DNA of 64,000 nucleotides from JAGPCK01 sp041675505 (GTDB lineage: Bacteria; Bacteroidota; Bacteroidia; UKL13-3). The notes under the pieces were generated by a model. That model was not told the DNA's origin. It saw nothing but the letters and a program-made list of their open reading frames with translations, and did no database searches. The stretch is from contig JBAYTR010000012.1 of NCBI GenBank assembly GCA_041675505.1, positions 85,093 through 149,092 of the forward strand. The letters run 5' to 3'. Of this stretch, positions 33,049-40,852 are shown one piece after another. Numbering within the stretch: position 1 is the first letter of the stretch; each line of letters starts with the position of its first letter. A program made the position numbers and the translations under genes.

Positions 33049-34545
33049 ATGAGAAGACAAAGTTTTACTAAACTTTTAGTTGTTGTAATGGCCTGTTTGA
33101 CATGGGCTACCTCAATGGCTCAAACAGCAGACCGCAGGCTTGCTGTAGGACTACACTTCGGTCAACGTGAATACCATGGTGATTTGGGTTACTGGTCATT
33201 TTTAAACGATCAGGTATTTCACCCCACCGGAGGAATTTCCCTTAATTATTATGTAAGCCCGTCATTTGACGCCATGGTGAATGCCAATTGGGGTCAAATC
33301 GGATACCTTGCCAAAGAAGGTGAATTTCAAACATACAGTTTTGGCGGACACATCGCAGATTATTTTGTTGGAGGAAAATACAAGTTCAGCAACGGAAAAC
33401 TGTTAAAAGAAGATACTAAAATTCGCCCTTACGTTTTCATGGGTATAGGTGGGTTTAACTACTTTATTAAAACCAACTTTGGTTTTCACTTGTACGATGG
33501 TAACTATGTAAACAAGCAAGTAGAATCAGCATACAAATTCAACTGGCCTATGGGTGCAGGATTTGACTATCCTATCAATGACAACCTTTCGGCCTACGGT
33601 CAAATCACATACAACTACACCATGAGTGATTCATGGGATGGTATTCACCGTGCGGCAAAATGGTCTGACAACGACCAGTTTTTGTATTACGCAGCCGGCA
33701 TCAAATACAATCTGCCTTTTGGCGCAGCAGCAGCCGGTGCTAAGCCTAAGAAGATGAAGGATGATGACAACGATGGTGTTGCCAACAAATACGATAAATG
33801 TAAAACTACCCGTCCGGGTTATGCTGTTGACTCTGTGGGTTGCGACCTTGACTCTGATAAAGACAGCATCGTAGATACAGAAGATAAATGCCCTGAAACC
33901 CCAGGTATTCGTCAGTTTGAAGGTTGCCCTGATACTGACGGTGACGGCATTCAGGATGCTATTGATAAATGTCCTACCGAAGCCGGTATCCTACAGTTTG
34001 AAGGTTGCCCTGATACTGATGGTGACGGTATTCAAAACAGCTTAGACAAATGTCCTAATGAGGCAGGTATTGCTGCTAAACAAGGTTGTCCGTTTGTTGA
34101 TACAGACAAAGACGGTATTGATGATGCTGAAGACCGTTGTCCAACTGTTCCTGGTATAGCTGCCAACAGAGGTTGCCCTGAAATTAAAGCTGAAGTGATG
34201 AAGAAAGCGGCTGTTGCGGCTAAAGGAGTATTCTTCGAATCAGGAAAAGATGTGATTAAGAAAGAATCATTTGACGACCTGAACGTTTTAGCTGCTATAT
34301 TAAATGCAGATAAAGAACTCAAGGTTGCTATTGAAGGGCACACAGATGATGTGGGAGATCCTGAGAAAAACATGCAACTTTCACAACGCAGAACTGAAGC
34401 CGTGAAGAAATATCTTGAATCAAAAGGTGTAGATCCTTCACGCATGACTGCAACAGGCATGGGTTCTACTAAACCGGTGGCTGATAACAAAACACCTAAA
34501 GGGCGCGCACAAAACCGCAGGGTGGAGTTTAAACTCGATTACTAA
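33049..34545 (+). CDS. OmpA-family outer-membrane protein with TSP3 repeats
   Basis: 498 aa. Signal peptide, then an eight-stranded-type beta-barrel domain (residues about 28-225, GLHFGQREYHGDLGYWSFLN). Calcium-binding thrombospondin type 3 repeats cover about 235-380, e.g. DDDNDGVANKYDKCKTT, and CPDTDGDGIQDAIDKCPTEA in two near-identical copies. The C-terminal OmpA peptidoglycan-binding domain has IEGHTDDVGDPEKNMQLSQR and TGMGSTKPVADNKTPKGRAQ. It tethers the outer membrane to peptidoglycan. Monocistronic, with a tight terminator after it. Confidence 0.92.
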   Translation: MRRQSFTKLLVVVMACLTWATSMAQTADRRLAVGLHFGQREYHGDLGYWSFLNDQVFHPTGGISLNYYVSPSFDAMVNANWGQIGYLAKEGEFQTYSFGGHIADYFVGGKYKFSNGKLLKEDTKIRPYVFMGIGGFNYFIKTNFGFHLYDGNYVNKQVESAYKFNWPMGAGFDYPINDNLSAYGQITYNYTMSDSWDGIHRAAKWSDNDQFLYYAAGIKYNLPFGAAAAGAKPKKMKDDDNDGVANKYDKCKTTRPGYAVDSVGCDLDSDKDSIVDTEDKCPETPGIRQFEGCPDTDGDGIQDAIDKCPTEAGILQFEGCPDTDGDGIQNSLDKCPNEAGIAAKQGCPFVDTDKDGIDDAEDRCPTVPGIAANRGCPEIKAEVMKKAAVAAKGVFFESGKDVIKKESFDDLNVLAAILNADKELKVAIEGHTDDVGDPEKNMQLSQRRTEAVKKYLESKGVDPSRMTATGMGSTKPVADNKTPKGRAQNRRVEFKLDY

Positions 34546-34575
34546 TCAAGATTTAACAATAAATAACAATCCCTC

Positions 34576-34608
34576 AAAACCCTGTTTCGTTCATCGAAAC
34601 AGGGTTTT
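34576..34608 (+). terminator. Intrinsic terminator after the OmpA-like gene
   Basis: AAAACCCTGTTTCG, 5-base loop, CGAAACAGGGTTTT: 14-bp perfect stem followed by GTTTTAT. Confidence 0.88.
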
Positions 34609-34674
34609 GTTTTATCGGATAATGTTGAGCAACATAAAAAAACAGATTAACTAGCCATATCAAATTATATACGT

Positions 34675-36486
34675 ATGAAACAAATCAAATCACTCTTTTG
34701 GTTAACCATAATCAGCATGACCTTTTTTGCCTGTGGCAAAGCGGGGAATAACACACAACAGGAAGTTCAAAAATTTCTGGACGATTACAACAAGAAGTAC
34801 GTGGAACTTTCTACAGCGGCCAATGAAGCTCAATGGAAAGTAAACACGATGATTATTGAAGGTGACAGCACCAATGCCAAAGCAGCGGAAGCAACAAATG
34901 AAGCCTATGCTGCCTTTACCGGTAGCAAAACCAACATAGAAACAGCACGTAAGTTTCTTGAAAACAAAAAAGAACTCACGGCATTACAGATTAAACAACT
35001 GGAGAAAGTACTCTATCTCGCAGCCAACAACCCTGAAACGCTCACTGACATAGTAAAAGAGCGCATCAAAGCTGAAACGGCACAAACAGAAAAACTCTTC
35101 GGATATGATTTTAAGTTGAACGGAAAATCTGTTTCTACCAATGATATTGATGCCACTCTCAATGAAGAAAATGACTTAGCAAAACGTCAGGCTGCATGGG
35201 AGTCAAGCAAAGAGGTAGGTAAAACACTTAAGAGCGGGCTACAGCACTTACAGCGCCTTCGCAATGAAACCGTAAAAGGTTTAGGCTATCCTGATTACTT
35301 CACCTATCAGGTATCTGACTACGGAATGACCTCTGAAGAAATGATGGCGCTAAATAAAAAATTCATTAAAGAGCTTTGGCCACTGTACCGTGAATTGCAT
35401 ACCTACGCTCGTTACGAACTGGCTGCTAAGTACAAGTCAAACGTACCTGATTATATACCGGCACACTGGCTCACCAACCGCTGGTCGCAAGACTGGAGTG
35501 CGATGGTTAATGTGGAAGGCATGAATCTCGACTCTGTACTCAAAACAAAAACTGCTGAGTGGGTAGTAAAAGAGGGAGAACGTTTTTATGTAAGCCTGGG
35601 TTTTGATGAGCTGCCCAAATCTTTCTATGACAAATCAAGTCTTTATCCGGTTCCTGCTGATGCAAAATACAAAAAGAATAACCACGCCAGTGCCTGGCAC
35701 ATGGATCTGAACAAAGATGTACGTTCACTGATGAGTGTTATTCCCAACACAGAATGGTACGAAACAGTAAACCACGAGCTAGGACACATTTACTATTACA
35801 TGACCTATAGCACTCAGGAAGTTCCACCTGTATTGCGCGAGGGCGCTAACCGTGCCTACCACGAAGCATTCGGCACCATGATAGGACTGGCCGCCATGCA
35901 AAAGGCTTTCCTTGCCAATAATGGTTTACTGCCTGCTAATGCACAAACGGATGAGATGCAAACCTTATTGAAACAAGCCCTCAACTCGGTAGTGTTTATT
36001 CCTTTTTCAGCCGGAACCATGACACACTTTGAACATGATTTATATGTTAAAAACCTGCCTGCCGACCAATACAATACGCGCTGGTGGGAACTGGTAAAAA
36101 AATACCAGGGTGTTGTTCCTCCTGCTAATCGAAGTGAGGAGTATTGTGATGCTGCAAGCAAAACACATATCAATGACGATGCTGCACAATATTATGATTA
36201 CGCCATTTCCTATATACTGCTTTACCAGATTCACAACCACATTTCCAAAAACATATTGAAGCAAGACCCGCGCAATACCAATTATTTTGGCAGCAAAGAA
36301 ACAGGCGATTTCCTTCGCGATATTATGAAATATGGTGCCGGCAAAAACTGGCGCGATGTTTTAAAAGAAAAAACCGGAAGTGAATTAAGTGCCGCATCCA
36401 TGCTGGAATACTTTGAGCCCTTAATGCCTTATTTGAAAGAGAAAAACAAAGGCCGCACTTATACACTACCTGAAAGTATAGACTAG
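34675..36486 (+). CDS. M2-family (ACE-like) peptidyl-dipeptidase lipoprotein
   Basis: 603 aa. Lipobox MTFFAC (Cys20) anchors it to the membrane. The zinc site HELGH is at residues 367-371, with the third ligand region NRAYHEAFGTMIGLAA about 25 residues later. Other M2 family features: LLYQIHNHISKNIL and FLRDIMKYGAGKNWRDVLKE near the C-terminus. Homologous to angiotensin-converting enzyme; in bacteria it removes dipeptides from C-termini. Probably periplasmic face or outer-membrane lipoprotein. Single gene with its own terminator. Confidence 0.93.
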   Translation: MKQIKSLFWLTIISMTFFACGKAGNNTQQEVQKFLDDYNKKYVELSTAANEAQWKVNTMIIEGDSTNAKAAEATNEAYAAFTGSKTNIETARKFLENKKELTALQIKQLEKVLYLAANNPETLTDIVKERIKAETAQTEKLFGYDFKLNGKSVSTNDIDATLNEENDLAKRQAAWESSKEVGKTLKSGLQHLQRLRNETVKGLGYPDYFTYQVSDYGMTSEEMMALNKKFIKELWPLYRELHTYARYELAAKYKSNVPDYIPAHWLTNRWSQDWSAMVNVEGMNLDSVLKTKTAEWVVKEGERFYVSLGFDELPKSFYDKSSLYPVPADAKYKKNNHASAWHMDLNKDVRSLMSVIPNTEWYETVNHELGHIYYYMTYSTQEVPPVLREGANRAYHEAFGTMIGLAAMQKAFLANNGLLPANAQTDEMQTLLKQALNSVVFIPFSAGTMTHFEHDLYVKNLPADQYNTRWWELVKKYQGVVPPANRSEEYCDAASKTHINDDAAQYYDYAISYILLYQIHNHISKNILKQDPRNTNYFGSKETGDFLRDIMKYGAGKNWRDVLKEKTGSELSAASMLEYFEPLMPYLKEKNKGRTYTLPESID

Positions 36487-36494
36487 AGAATAGC

Positions 36495-36538
36495 AACAAT
36501 TCCTGTGCTTACTGGTTGAGTACAGGAATTGTTTTTTT
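36495..36538. terminator. Bidirectional-type terminator between the M2 peptidase and the response regulator
   Basis: AACAATTCCTGT pairs perfectly with ACAGGAATTGTT (36522-36533), followed by TTTTTT on the plus strand. It sits between two convergent genes, 2 nt from the stop of the minus-strand one. Confidence 0.8.
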
Positions 36539-36539
36539 A

Positions 36540-37265
36540 CTATAATAACCTGAATTGATTTAACCTTTCCTGCAAAGCAGATTTATAACTGCTCCCGATA
36601 GCCACACGGCTTTCTGCAATGCATACCTCGTTCACATCAACCTGCTGTACAAACTCCAGATTAACCAGAAACGATTTGTGAATTCGAACAAATTTCGGAT
36701 GAGCAGAAAGTTGATCCTCCAGATTTTTCATCGTACTGTGAATAGTAATACGCCCTTCAGCAGTCCACAACCTTACATAATCCTTAAGCGACTCGGCCCA
36801 CTGTAGTTTTGCCAAATCTATTTTCATCCATTTTCCTTCTGAACGTACAAACAGCAGACTGTTGTCTTTGCTTTCTTCAGCCAATTCTTCCGGACTATTA
36901 TTGAGTTGAAGCTGTGCAATAACCTTCCCCATAGCTTGCCTGAAACGGTCTTTAGCAATGGGTTTGAGTAAATAGTCAACCGCACTGAGATTGTAACTCT
37001 CCAAAGCAAATTCTGCATATGCGGTAGTAAACACAATTAAAGGGGATTTCTTGAGCATTTTCACAAAATCTATCCCGCTTACTTCCGGCATGTTGATATC
37101 AAGAAAAATTACATCCACCTCAACCTGATTGAGCAATGCAAAAGCCTCCATTGCATTTCTACAGGAACCTGCAATCGTTAACTCAGGGTATTCCCCTAAA
37201 AAAGTTTGAATAATTTCTCTGGCAAGCGGCTCATCATCCACTATAAGTGCTTTATATTTTTTCAT
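36540..37265 (-). CDS. LytTR-type response regulator
   Basis: 241 aa. Receiver domain at residues 1-120 with phosphoacceptor Asp56 (DVIFLDINMP), acidic pair DDE near 10-12, switch residue region VFTTAYAEFALES and Lys in DYLLKPIAKDRF. LytTR DNA-binding domain at residues 140-241 (LAKLQWAESLKDYVRLWTAE, FVRIHKSFLVNLEFVQQVDV). It starts inside the sensor stop by a 4-nt overlap; the two are a coupled two-component system. Targets not visible; the neighbouring M2 peptidase and T9SS hydrolase are possible but unproven targets. Confidence 0.93.
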   Translation of the reverse strand: MKKYKALIVDDEPLAREIIQTFLGEYPELTIAGSCRNAMEAFALLNQVEVDVIFLDINMPEVSGIDFVKMLKKSPLIVFTTAYAEFALESYNLSAVDYLLKPIAKDRFRQAMGKVIAQLQLNNSPEELAEESKDNSLLFVRSEGKWMKIDLAKLQWAESLKDYVRLWTAEGRITIHSTMKNLEDQLSAHPKFVRIHKSFLVNLEFVQQVDVNEVCIAESRVAIGSSYKSALQERLNQFRLL

Positions 37266-38353
37266 AAAAGAGAAACTTCTAATTCAAATATAAAATAATC
37301 TCCACTTGGCTCTGCAAACAGTTGATGTTTTTCAGGAAAGAGTAAGTCCAAACGTTTCCGTAAATTCACTATCCCGAAACCACCTGACTCGTCTTTGGTA
37401 ATGGCATTTGGATACAGCTTGTTGCGACACCACAAATAAAACTTATTGTCTTTTATTTCTAACTTGAACTCAATGTCCGGACTTTCTGCGTTGCGTGTAT
37501 GTTTAAACACATTCTCCAAAGCCGGCAGCCACAATAATGGAGGGATAGTATATTCCCCGTCACTCACTATCGAAAAACGTACCTGCTGAGTATTCTGTAC
37601 ACGCAATAGTTCAATATCCGTATACGCCTGAATAACCTCTTTCTCTCTACTGAAAGAAACCAAAGGTGTTGCAGCCTCATAAATCATGTATCGTAACACA
37701 GCTGAAAGCTTTAAAATTAGTTCAGGCGTATCATCCGATTTTTTCAGCGCCAACGCATACAGATTGTTTAAAGTGTTAAATAAAAAATGAGGATGAATCT
37801 GGTTTTTTAACATAGTCAGCTCAACTTCTCTGTGTTGATTGAGTATAGCCTGCATGTCGGCCAGCTGCTTTTTATTACGGTAATATATCCCCAGCATTGT
37901 GAAGAAGAATGCCCATACCAGCATAAAAAAGAAATAGGTCATCATGTTTCCTGCAACCCCGGCAGGGCTCAAATCGTTATCTACAGGATCCATTACAATG
38001 GAAAGAACCATTGTATCTAAACCGGGAAAAACGAGTGGTAGGTAAATAAGCAAGTAGGTATAGAGGTATGAAATACCTGCAACAAGTGCCAGTAGGAAAA
38101 TAAAATATTTAAGGTACTTCTTTTTGAAGAGAAATACGGGAAGCAAATACAGATTGTTGATGTAACTGACAGCAGCAAAAAAAGCAAGAAAGAAAACCAT
38201 CAGTAAATAGTAGAAAATATTCGGATAAGCTTGCTGATCATCTGCATCCGAAATTTTCAAGAGTAATATCCCTACCCAAAAATAAATATTGAGTGCAATG
38301 CGCGAGCCTGCGAGATTAATTAATTTACGTAAAAACAAAATGAATTGATTCAT
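37262..38353 (-). CDS. LytS/AlgZ-type sensor histidine kinase
   Basis: 363 aa. Four to five hydrophobic segments in the N-terminal half (e.g. YLLMVFFLAFFAAVSYI; YFFFMLVWAFFFTMLGIYY), then the His_kinase domain with the conserved LKNQIHPHFLFNTLNNLYAL around residue 195-210 and a GHKL-type ATPase with LLWLPALENVFKHTRNAE and SGGFGIVNLRKRLDLLFPEK. Inner-membrane sensor; ligand unknown. I start at ATG 38353, just after TTTTGCAGC; a frame-extending ATG lies 12 nt upstream. Pairs with the LytTR regulator. Confidence 0.9.
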   Translation of the reverse strand: MNQFILFLRKLINLAGSRIALNIYFWVGILLLKISDADDQQAYPNIFYYLLMVFFLAFFAAVSYINNLYLLPVFLFKKKYLKYFIFLLALVAGISYLYTYLLIYLPLVFPGLDTMVLSIVMDPVDNDLSPAGVAGNMMTYFFFMLVWAFFFTMLGIYYRNKKQLADMQAILNQHREVELTMLKNQIHPHFLFNTLNNLYALALKKSDDTPELILKLSAVLRYMIYEAATPLVSFSREKEVIQAYTDIELLRVQNTQQVRFSIVSDGEYTIPPLLWLPALENVFKHTRNAESPDIEFKLEIKDNKFYLWCRNKLYPNAITKDESGGFGIVNLRKRLDLLFPEKHQLFAEPSGDYFIFELEVSLL

Positions 38354-38527
38354 GCTGCAAAACATTCAATATTACCTCAAATATCTATAGCACAATAGAC
38401 CAAAGTGCCTTTTTTTTAGACCAAAAAGATCAAAGCTTTGCCTGTCTAATTATAAAGGAGCTACGTCTAAACAGGTTTGTCTTCATCTGAGTTGCAACTT
38501 TTCTTTGCCACATAAAATAACCCTACA

Positions 38528-39904
38528 ATGAAAAAAATAACTCTACTCTCTATTACATGTGGCGTAATGATGTGCATGCAGTCAAGTGCCCAACTACCAC
38601 AAACACTTACCAATCGATTATCTGAAGTACTCGACAGCGTTTGTCTCCGTTACAAAATAAGAGGTGCTTCAGCGGCAGTACATTTCCCAAATGCCGGAAC
38701 CTGGAAACGTGGCTATGGCTACTCACAACAGAACGTTCCTATTACACCAGACATGTACTTTGGTATGGGAAGCAATACAAAAACACATATAGCTGCTTTA
38801 TTACTCAACCTGCAGGAGAACGGGTTACTTAACCTGAATGACACTATAGGAAAATGGATTCAAGGCTACCCGAACATCAACGGACAAATCACCATACGAC
38901 AATGCCTCAACCACACCAGCGGTTTGCATGATTACATGCAAAGTGATGCCATCAATGACTCCATCTTTGGTAAACCGGCTAAAATATGGACCAGAGAGGA
39001 AATTATGCGAGTGGCAGAAAAACCCAATTTCCCTCCCGGATCAGCCTGGGACTATTCCAATACCAACTATATTGTAACAGGTATTATCATCAGCAAAGTA
39101 CTTAACCAATCTCCCTGGGCTGCACTTAACACTAGATTACTTGCTCCACACGGACTTAATCACACCAAAAACTTTGGGGATGCAGGCGCTACACCTTTGG
39201 CTCACCCCTGGAGTACTATATTAACAGGCTCTGAAATGGAAGACATGACTCAAACACCATACCTTGACAACTTGTTTAGTCTGGCCAATACAGCCGGTTC
39301 ATTAGTAACCACAGTAGAGGACAATGTCCTGTTCTGGCACCTGCTCACATCAGGAAAATTATTGAACTCCACTTCTTGGGCTGAGATGACTCAAACAATA
39401 AATATTGGCGGAGGTGATGGTTACGGATTGGGCATATTCAAGTATAACAATGAACTAAACGGTCGCGGAGCCTATTCGCACGGAGGAACTTTTTTCGGAT
39501 ACATCAATGTAAATGCTGTCGATATTACATCGGGTATTACATTTTCTGTCCTTACCAATCAGGATAGCCTGTCTAACAACCTGCTGTTTGGCACTGTCAT
39601 CCGAGCATTGCATAAAGTAAGTTTACAAATCCCCGCGGGCACAAAACGTGTGAATCGAAATCCTTTTGTAGAGCTTTACCCCAACCCTGCATCAGACCAT
39701 ATCAGGATACAATTCAATGAAGATATTAGTTTAGCCAAAGCAGAAATATGCGACATCACCGGACGTGTATTACAATCGGAGGTACTCCCATCTAACGTAT
39801 CCGCTTTTGAGCTTGCACTAAAACAAAAAGCCGGAATATACCTGTTACAACTTTTTGACAAAGACAATAACCTGCTGCACGTAGAACGGATAATTATTAA
39901 ATAA
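38528..39904 (+). CDS. T9SS-exported beta-lactamase-fold serine hydrolase
   Basis: 458 aa. Signal peptide (…CMQSSA-Q), then a class C/PBP-like domain: SxxK in MGSNTKTH (Ser82, Lys85), YSNTNY as the YxN motif, and HGG in YSHGGTFFGYI in place of KTG. The C-terminal sorting domain covers about 380-458 (FVELYPNPASDHIRIQF, ICDITGRVLQSE, KAGIYLLQLFDKDN). Serine hydrolase of the CubicO/esterase-peptidase group; substrate unknown, beta-lactam hydrolysis not implied. Located upstream of the Cys-leader operon but separated from it by a terminator. Confidence 0.9.
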   Translation: MKKITLLSITCGVMMCMQSSAQLPQTLTNRLSEVLDSVCLRYKIRGASAAVHFPNAGTWKRGYGYSQQNVPITPDMYFGMGSNTKTHIAALLLNLQENGLLNLNDTIGKWIQGYPNINGQITIRQCLNHTSGLHDYMQSDAINDSIFGKPAKIWTREEIMRVAEKPNFPPGSAWDYSNTNYIVTGIIISKVLNQSPWAALNTRLLAPHGLNHTKNFGDAGATPLAHPWSTILTGSEMEDMTQTPYLDNLFSLANTAGSLVTTVEDNVLFWHLLTSGKLLNSTSWAEMTQTINIGGGDGYGLGIFKYNNELNGRGAYSHGGTFFGYINVNAVDITSGITFSVLTNQDSLSNNLLFGTVIRALHKVSLQIPAGTKRVNRNPFVELYPNPASDHIRIQFNEDISLAKAEICDITGRVLQSEVLPSNVSAFELALKQKAGIYLLQLFDKDNNLLHVERIIIK

Positions 39905-39925
39905 CCCCTGGCTACAAATTTCTTC

Positions 39926-39954
39926 AAGCCCTTGTCTGCATAAGACAGGGGCTT
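39926..39954 (+). terminator. Intrinsic terminator after the serine hydrolase
   Basis: AAGCCCTTGTCT, GCATA loop, AGACAGGGGCTT, then TGTTAT: 12-bp stem with one G-T pair. It insulates the leader region from the hydrolase gene. Confidence 0.8.
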
Positions 39955-40048
39955 TGTTATTATATGCTCCCTAATGCACGCAAGAGTGATTCTAAAATAA
40001 ATATTCAACGGAGTAATATTTTTCTTGCATTTAATTTTTGCTTACGCA

Positions 40049-40056
40049 TATATTTG
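40049..40056 (+). promoter_or_regulatory. Promoter of the Cys leader operon
   Basis: TATATTTG (-7 type) with TTG at 40025-40027, 21 nt upstream, as a -33 type element. The leader ATG begins four bases after the box, so the mRNA probably starts at or next to its AUG. Confidence 0.65.
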
Positions 40057-40060
40057 CAGC

Positions 40061-40141
40061 ATGATTATTACCATCAACAACATACACTTCGACAATTTTG
40101 TGCTCTCGCACCACGGGTGTTGTTGCTGTTGTGCCCGCTAG
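40061..40141 (+). CDS. Cysteine-rich leader peptide (putative attenuator uORF)
   Basis: 26 codons, too short for usual gene finders: MIITINNIHFDNFVLSHHG, then five Cys in a row (codons tgt tgt tgc tgt tgt, 40118-40132), Ala, Arg, stop. The consecutive Cys codons next to the stop are the hallmark of a leader peptide in which ribosome stalling reports on Cys-tRNA. Downstream, about 235 nt later, come three genes including a Cys/Met-metabolism PLP enzyme and homoserine dehydrogenase. Possible RNA rearrangements are listed with the attenuator entry. An overlapping longer frame (39964-40146, +1) reads the same bases as Leu-rich sequence and is not a gene. Expression not shown; function inferred. 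Confidence 0.75.
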   Translation: MIITINNIHFDNFVLSHHGCCCCCAR

Positions 40142-40338
40142 TCTAAGCAGGCTTTCACATTTTCATCTTTATTTTTCTTGGTAACAAAATGTACAACAGT
40201 AGCGTAATTTCCATTATTCTTTTTCCGGGCAACAACCATCATTGCTGTCTCCATCTATAGTGTTGTTTCCGACATTAGCTTACTAACAAGAAACAACACA
40301 AAACGGCTTGACAAAGCCGTTTCTCACTTCCCCTTTTT
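40115..40338 (+). promoter_or_regulatory. Putative Cys-sensing attenuator RNA
   Basis: The 235-nt untranslated stretch after the leader has competing pairings seen by eye: the Cys-codon run (40119-40126) with 40229-40236 (8 bp); the same run (40117-40124) with 40292-40299 (8 bp); 40231-40236 with 40262-40267 (6 bp); and 40260-40269 with 40290-40299 (10 bp, perfect). A 9-bp hairpin at 40301-40322 follows directly. A ribosome halted on the Cys codons would hide the first strand and shift the balance. No SAM riboswitch-like core was recognised. Confidence 0.6.
40301..40338 (+). terminator. Terminator-like hairpin before the thioesterase gene
   Basis: AAACGGCTT, GACA loop, AAGCCGTTT, perfect 9-bp stem at 40301-40322. 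The T-run (40334-40338) comes only 12 nt after the stem, so termination may be weak or factor-dependent. Confidence 0.5.
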
Positions 40339-40376
40339 ACATTTCAATTCTTAATCAACATAATTTTATTATCGTT

Positions 40377-40823
40377 ATGAGCAATCTACGTTTCGAAGCC
40401 ATGCAAGTACAATCCGGCCCAACGCTGGAAGCCAGACACTCCTTTCTGGTGTTCCCTGAAGATTTAAATTATACCGGAACATTATTTGGCGGCAAGGTAT
40501 TGGCTGAAATGGATCGGGCTGCTGTAAAAGCTGCCCGCAAATTACTTTACAACAGTGGCTGTGACGGAGCAGTAACGGTAAGCCTGGATAAAGTTGATTT
40601 TAAGAAACCGGCACATTTGGGTGACAGCATTGAACTCTATGCACAAATTACTGAATTGGGCCGCACCTCCATTCACATCTATGTTCATGTAGCACGCGAG
40701 AGTGAATCGGGCCTAATTGAAACAATTTGCGATGCCCGATTTGTATTTGTTTCTGTTAAAGACGGGAAGCCCTACCCACACAACAAAGTATTAACTAAAT
40801 CTCTGTCCTCTGTTAACTCCTGA
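40377..40823 (+). CDS. Hotdog-fold acyl-CoA thioesterase
   Basis: 148 aa from ATG 40377. The longer frame to 40308 runs back through the hairpin and is not used. Hotdog features: VFPEDLNYTGTLFGGKVLAE, VTVSLDKVDFKKPAHLGDSI and RTSIHIYVHVARESESG. Cytoplasmic acyl-CoA hydrolase family (YciA/BACH-like); substrate unknown. First gene after the Cys leader, followed 29 nt later by the PLP enzyme. Its place in a sulfur amino-acid operon is unexpected; release of CoA or an acyl-homoserine step could be the link, but that is speculation. Confidence 0.85.
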   Translation: MSNLRFEAMQVQSGPTLEARHSFLVFPEDLNYTGTLFGGKVLAEMDRAAVKAARKLLYNSGCDGAVTVSLDKVDFKKPAHLGDSIELYAQITELGRTSIHIYVHVARESESGLIETICDARFVFVSVKDGKPYPHNKVLTKSLSSVNS

Positions 40824-40852
40824 TTCCATTTAAATCTTAAACATTAATCATC

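Noticed and set aside
34032..34490. 152-codon antisense frame inside the OmpA-like gene
   Set aside because: It is the mirror of the TSP3/OmpA region, with no promoter or homology; the plus-strand gene is unambiguous.
39964..40146. 60-aa reading frame over the leader region
   Set aside because: It reads the Cys-codon run in another frame as Leu, begins without a suitable promoter and crosses the -7 box; the 26-codon frame explains the bases better.
40142..40376. SAM-I or other known riboswitch before a methionine-type operon
   Set aside because: I looked for the conserved SAM-I core and found nothing comparable; the pairings seen are of the leader-attenuator type. A covariance-model scan would be decisive.
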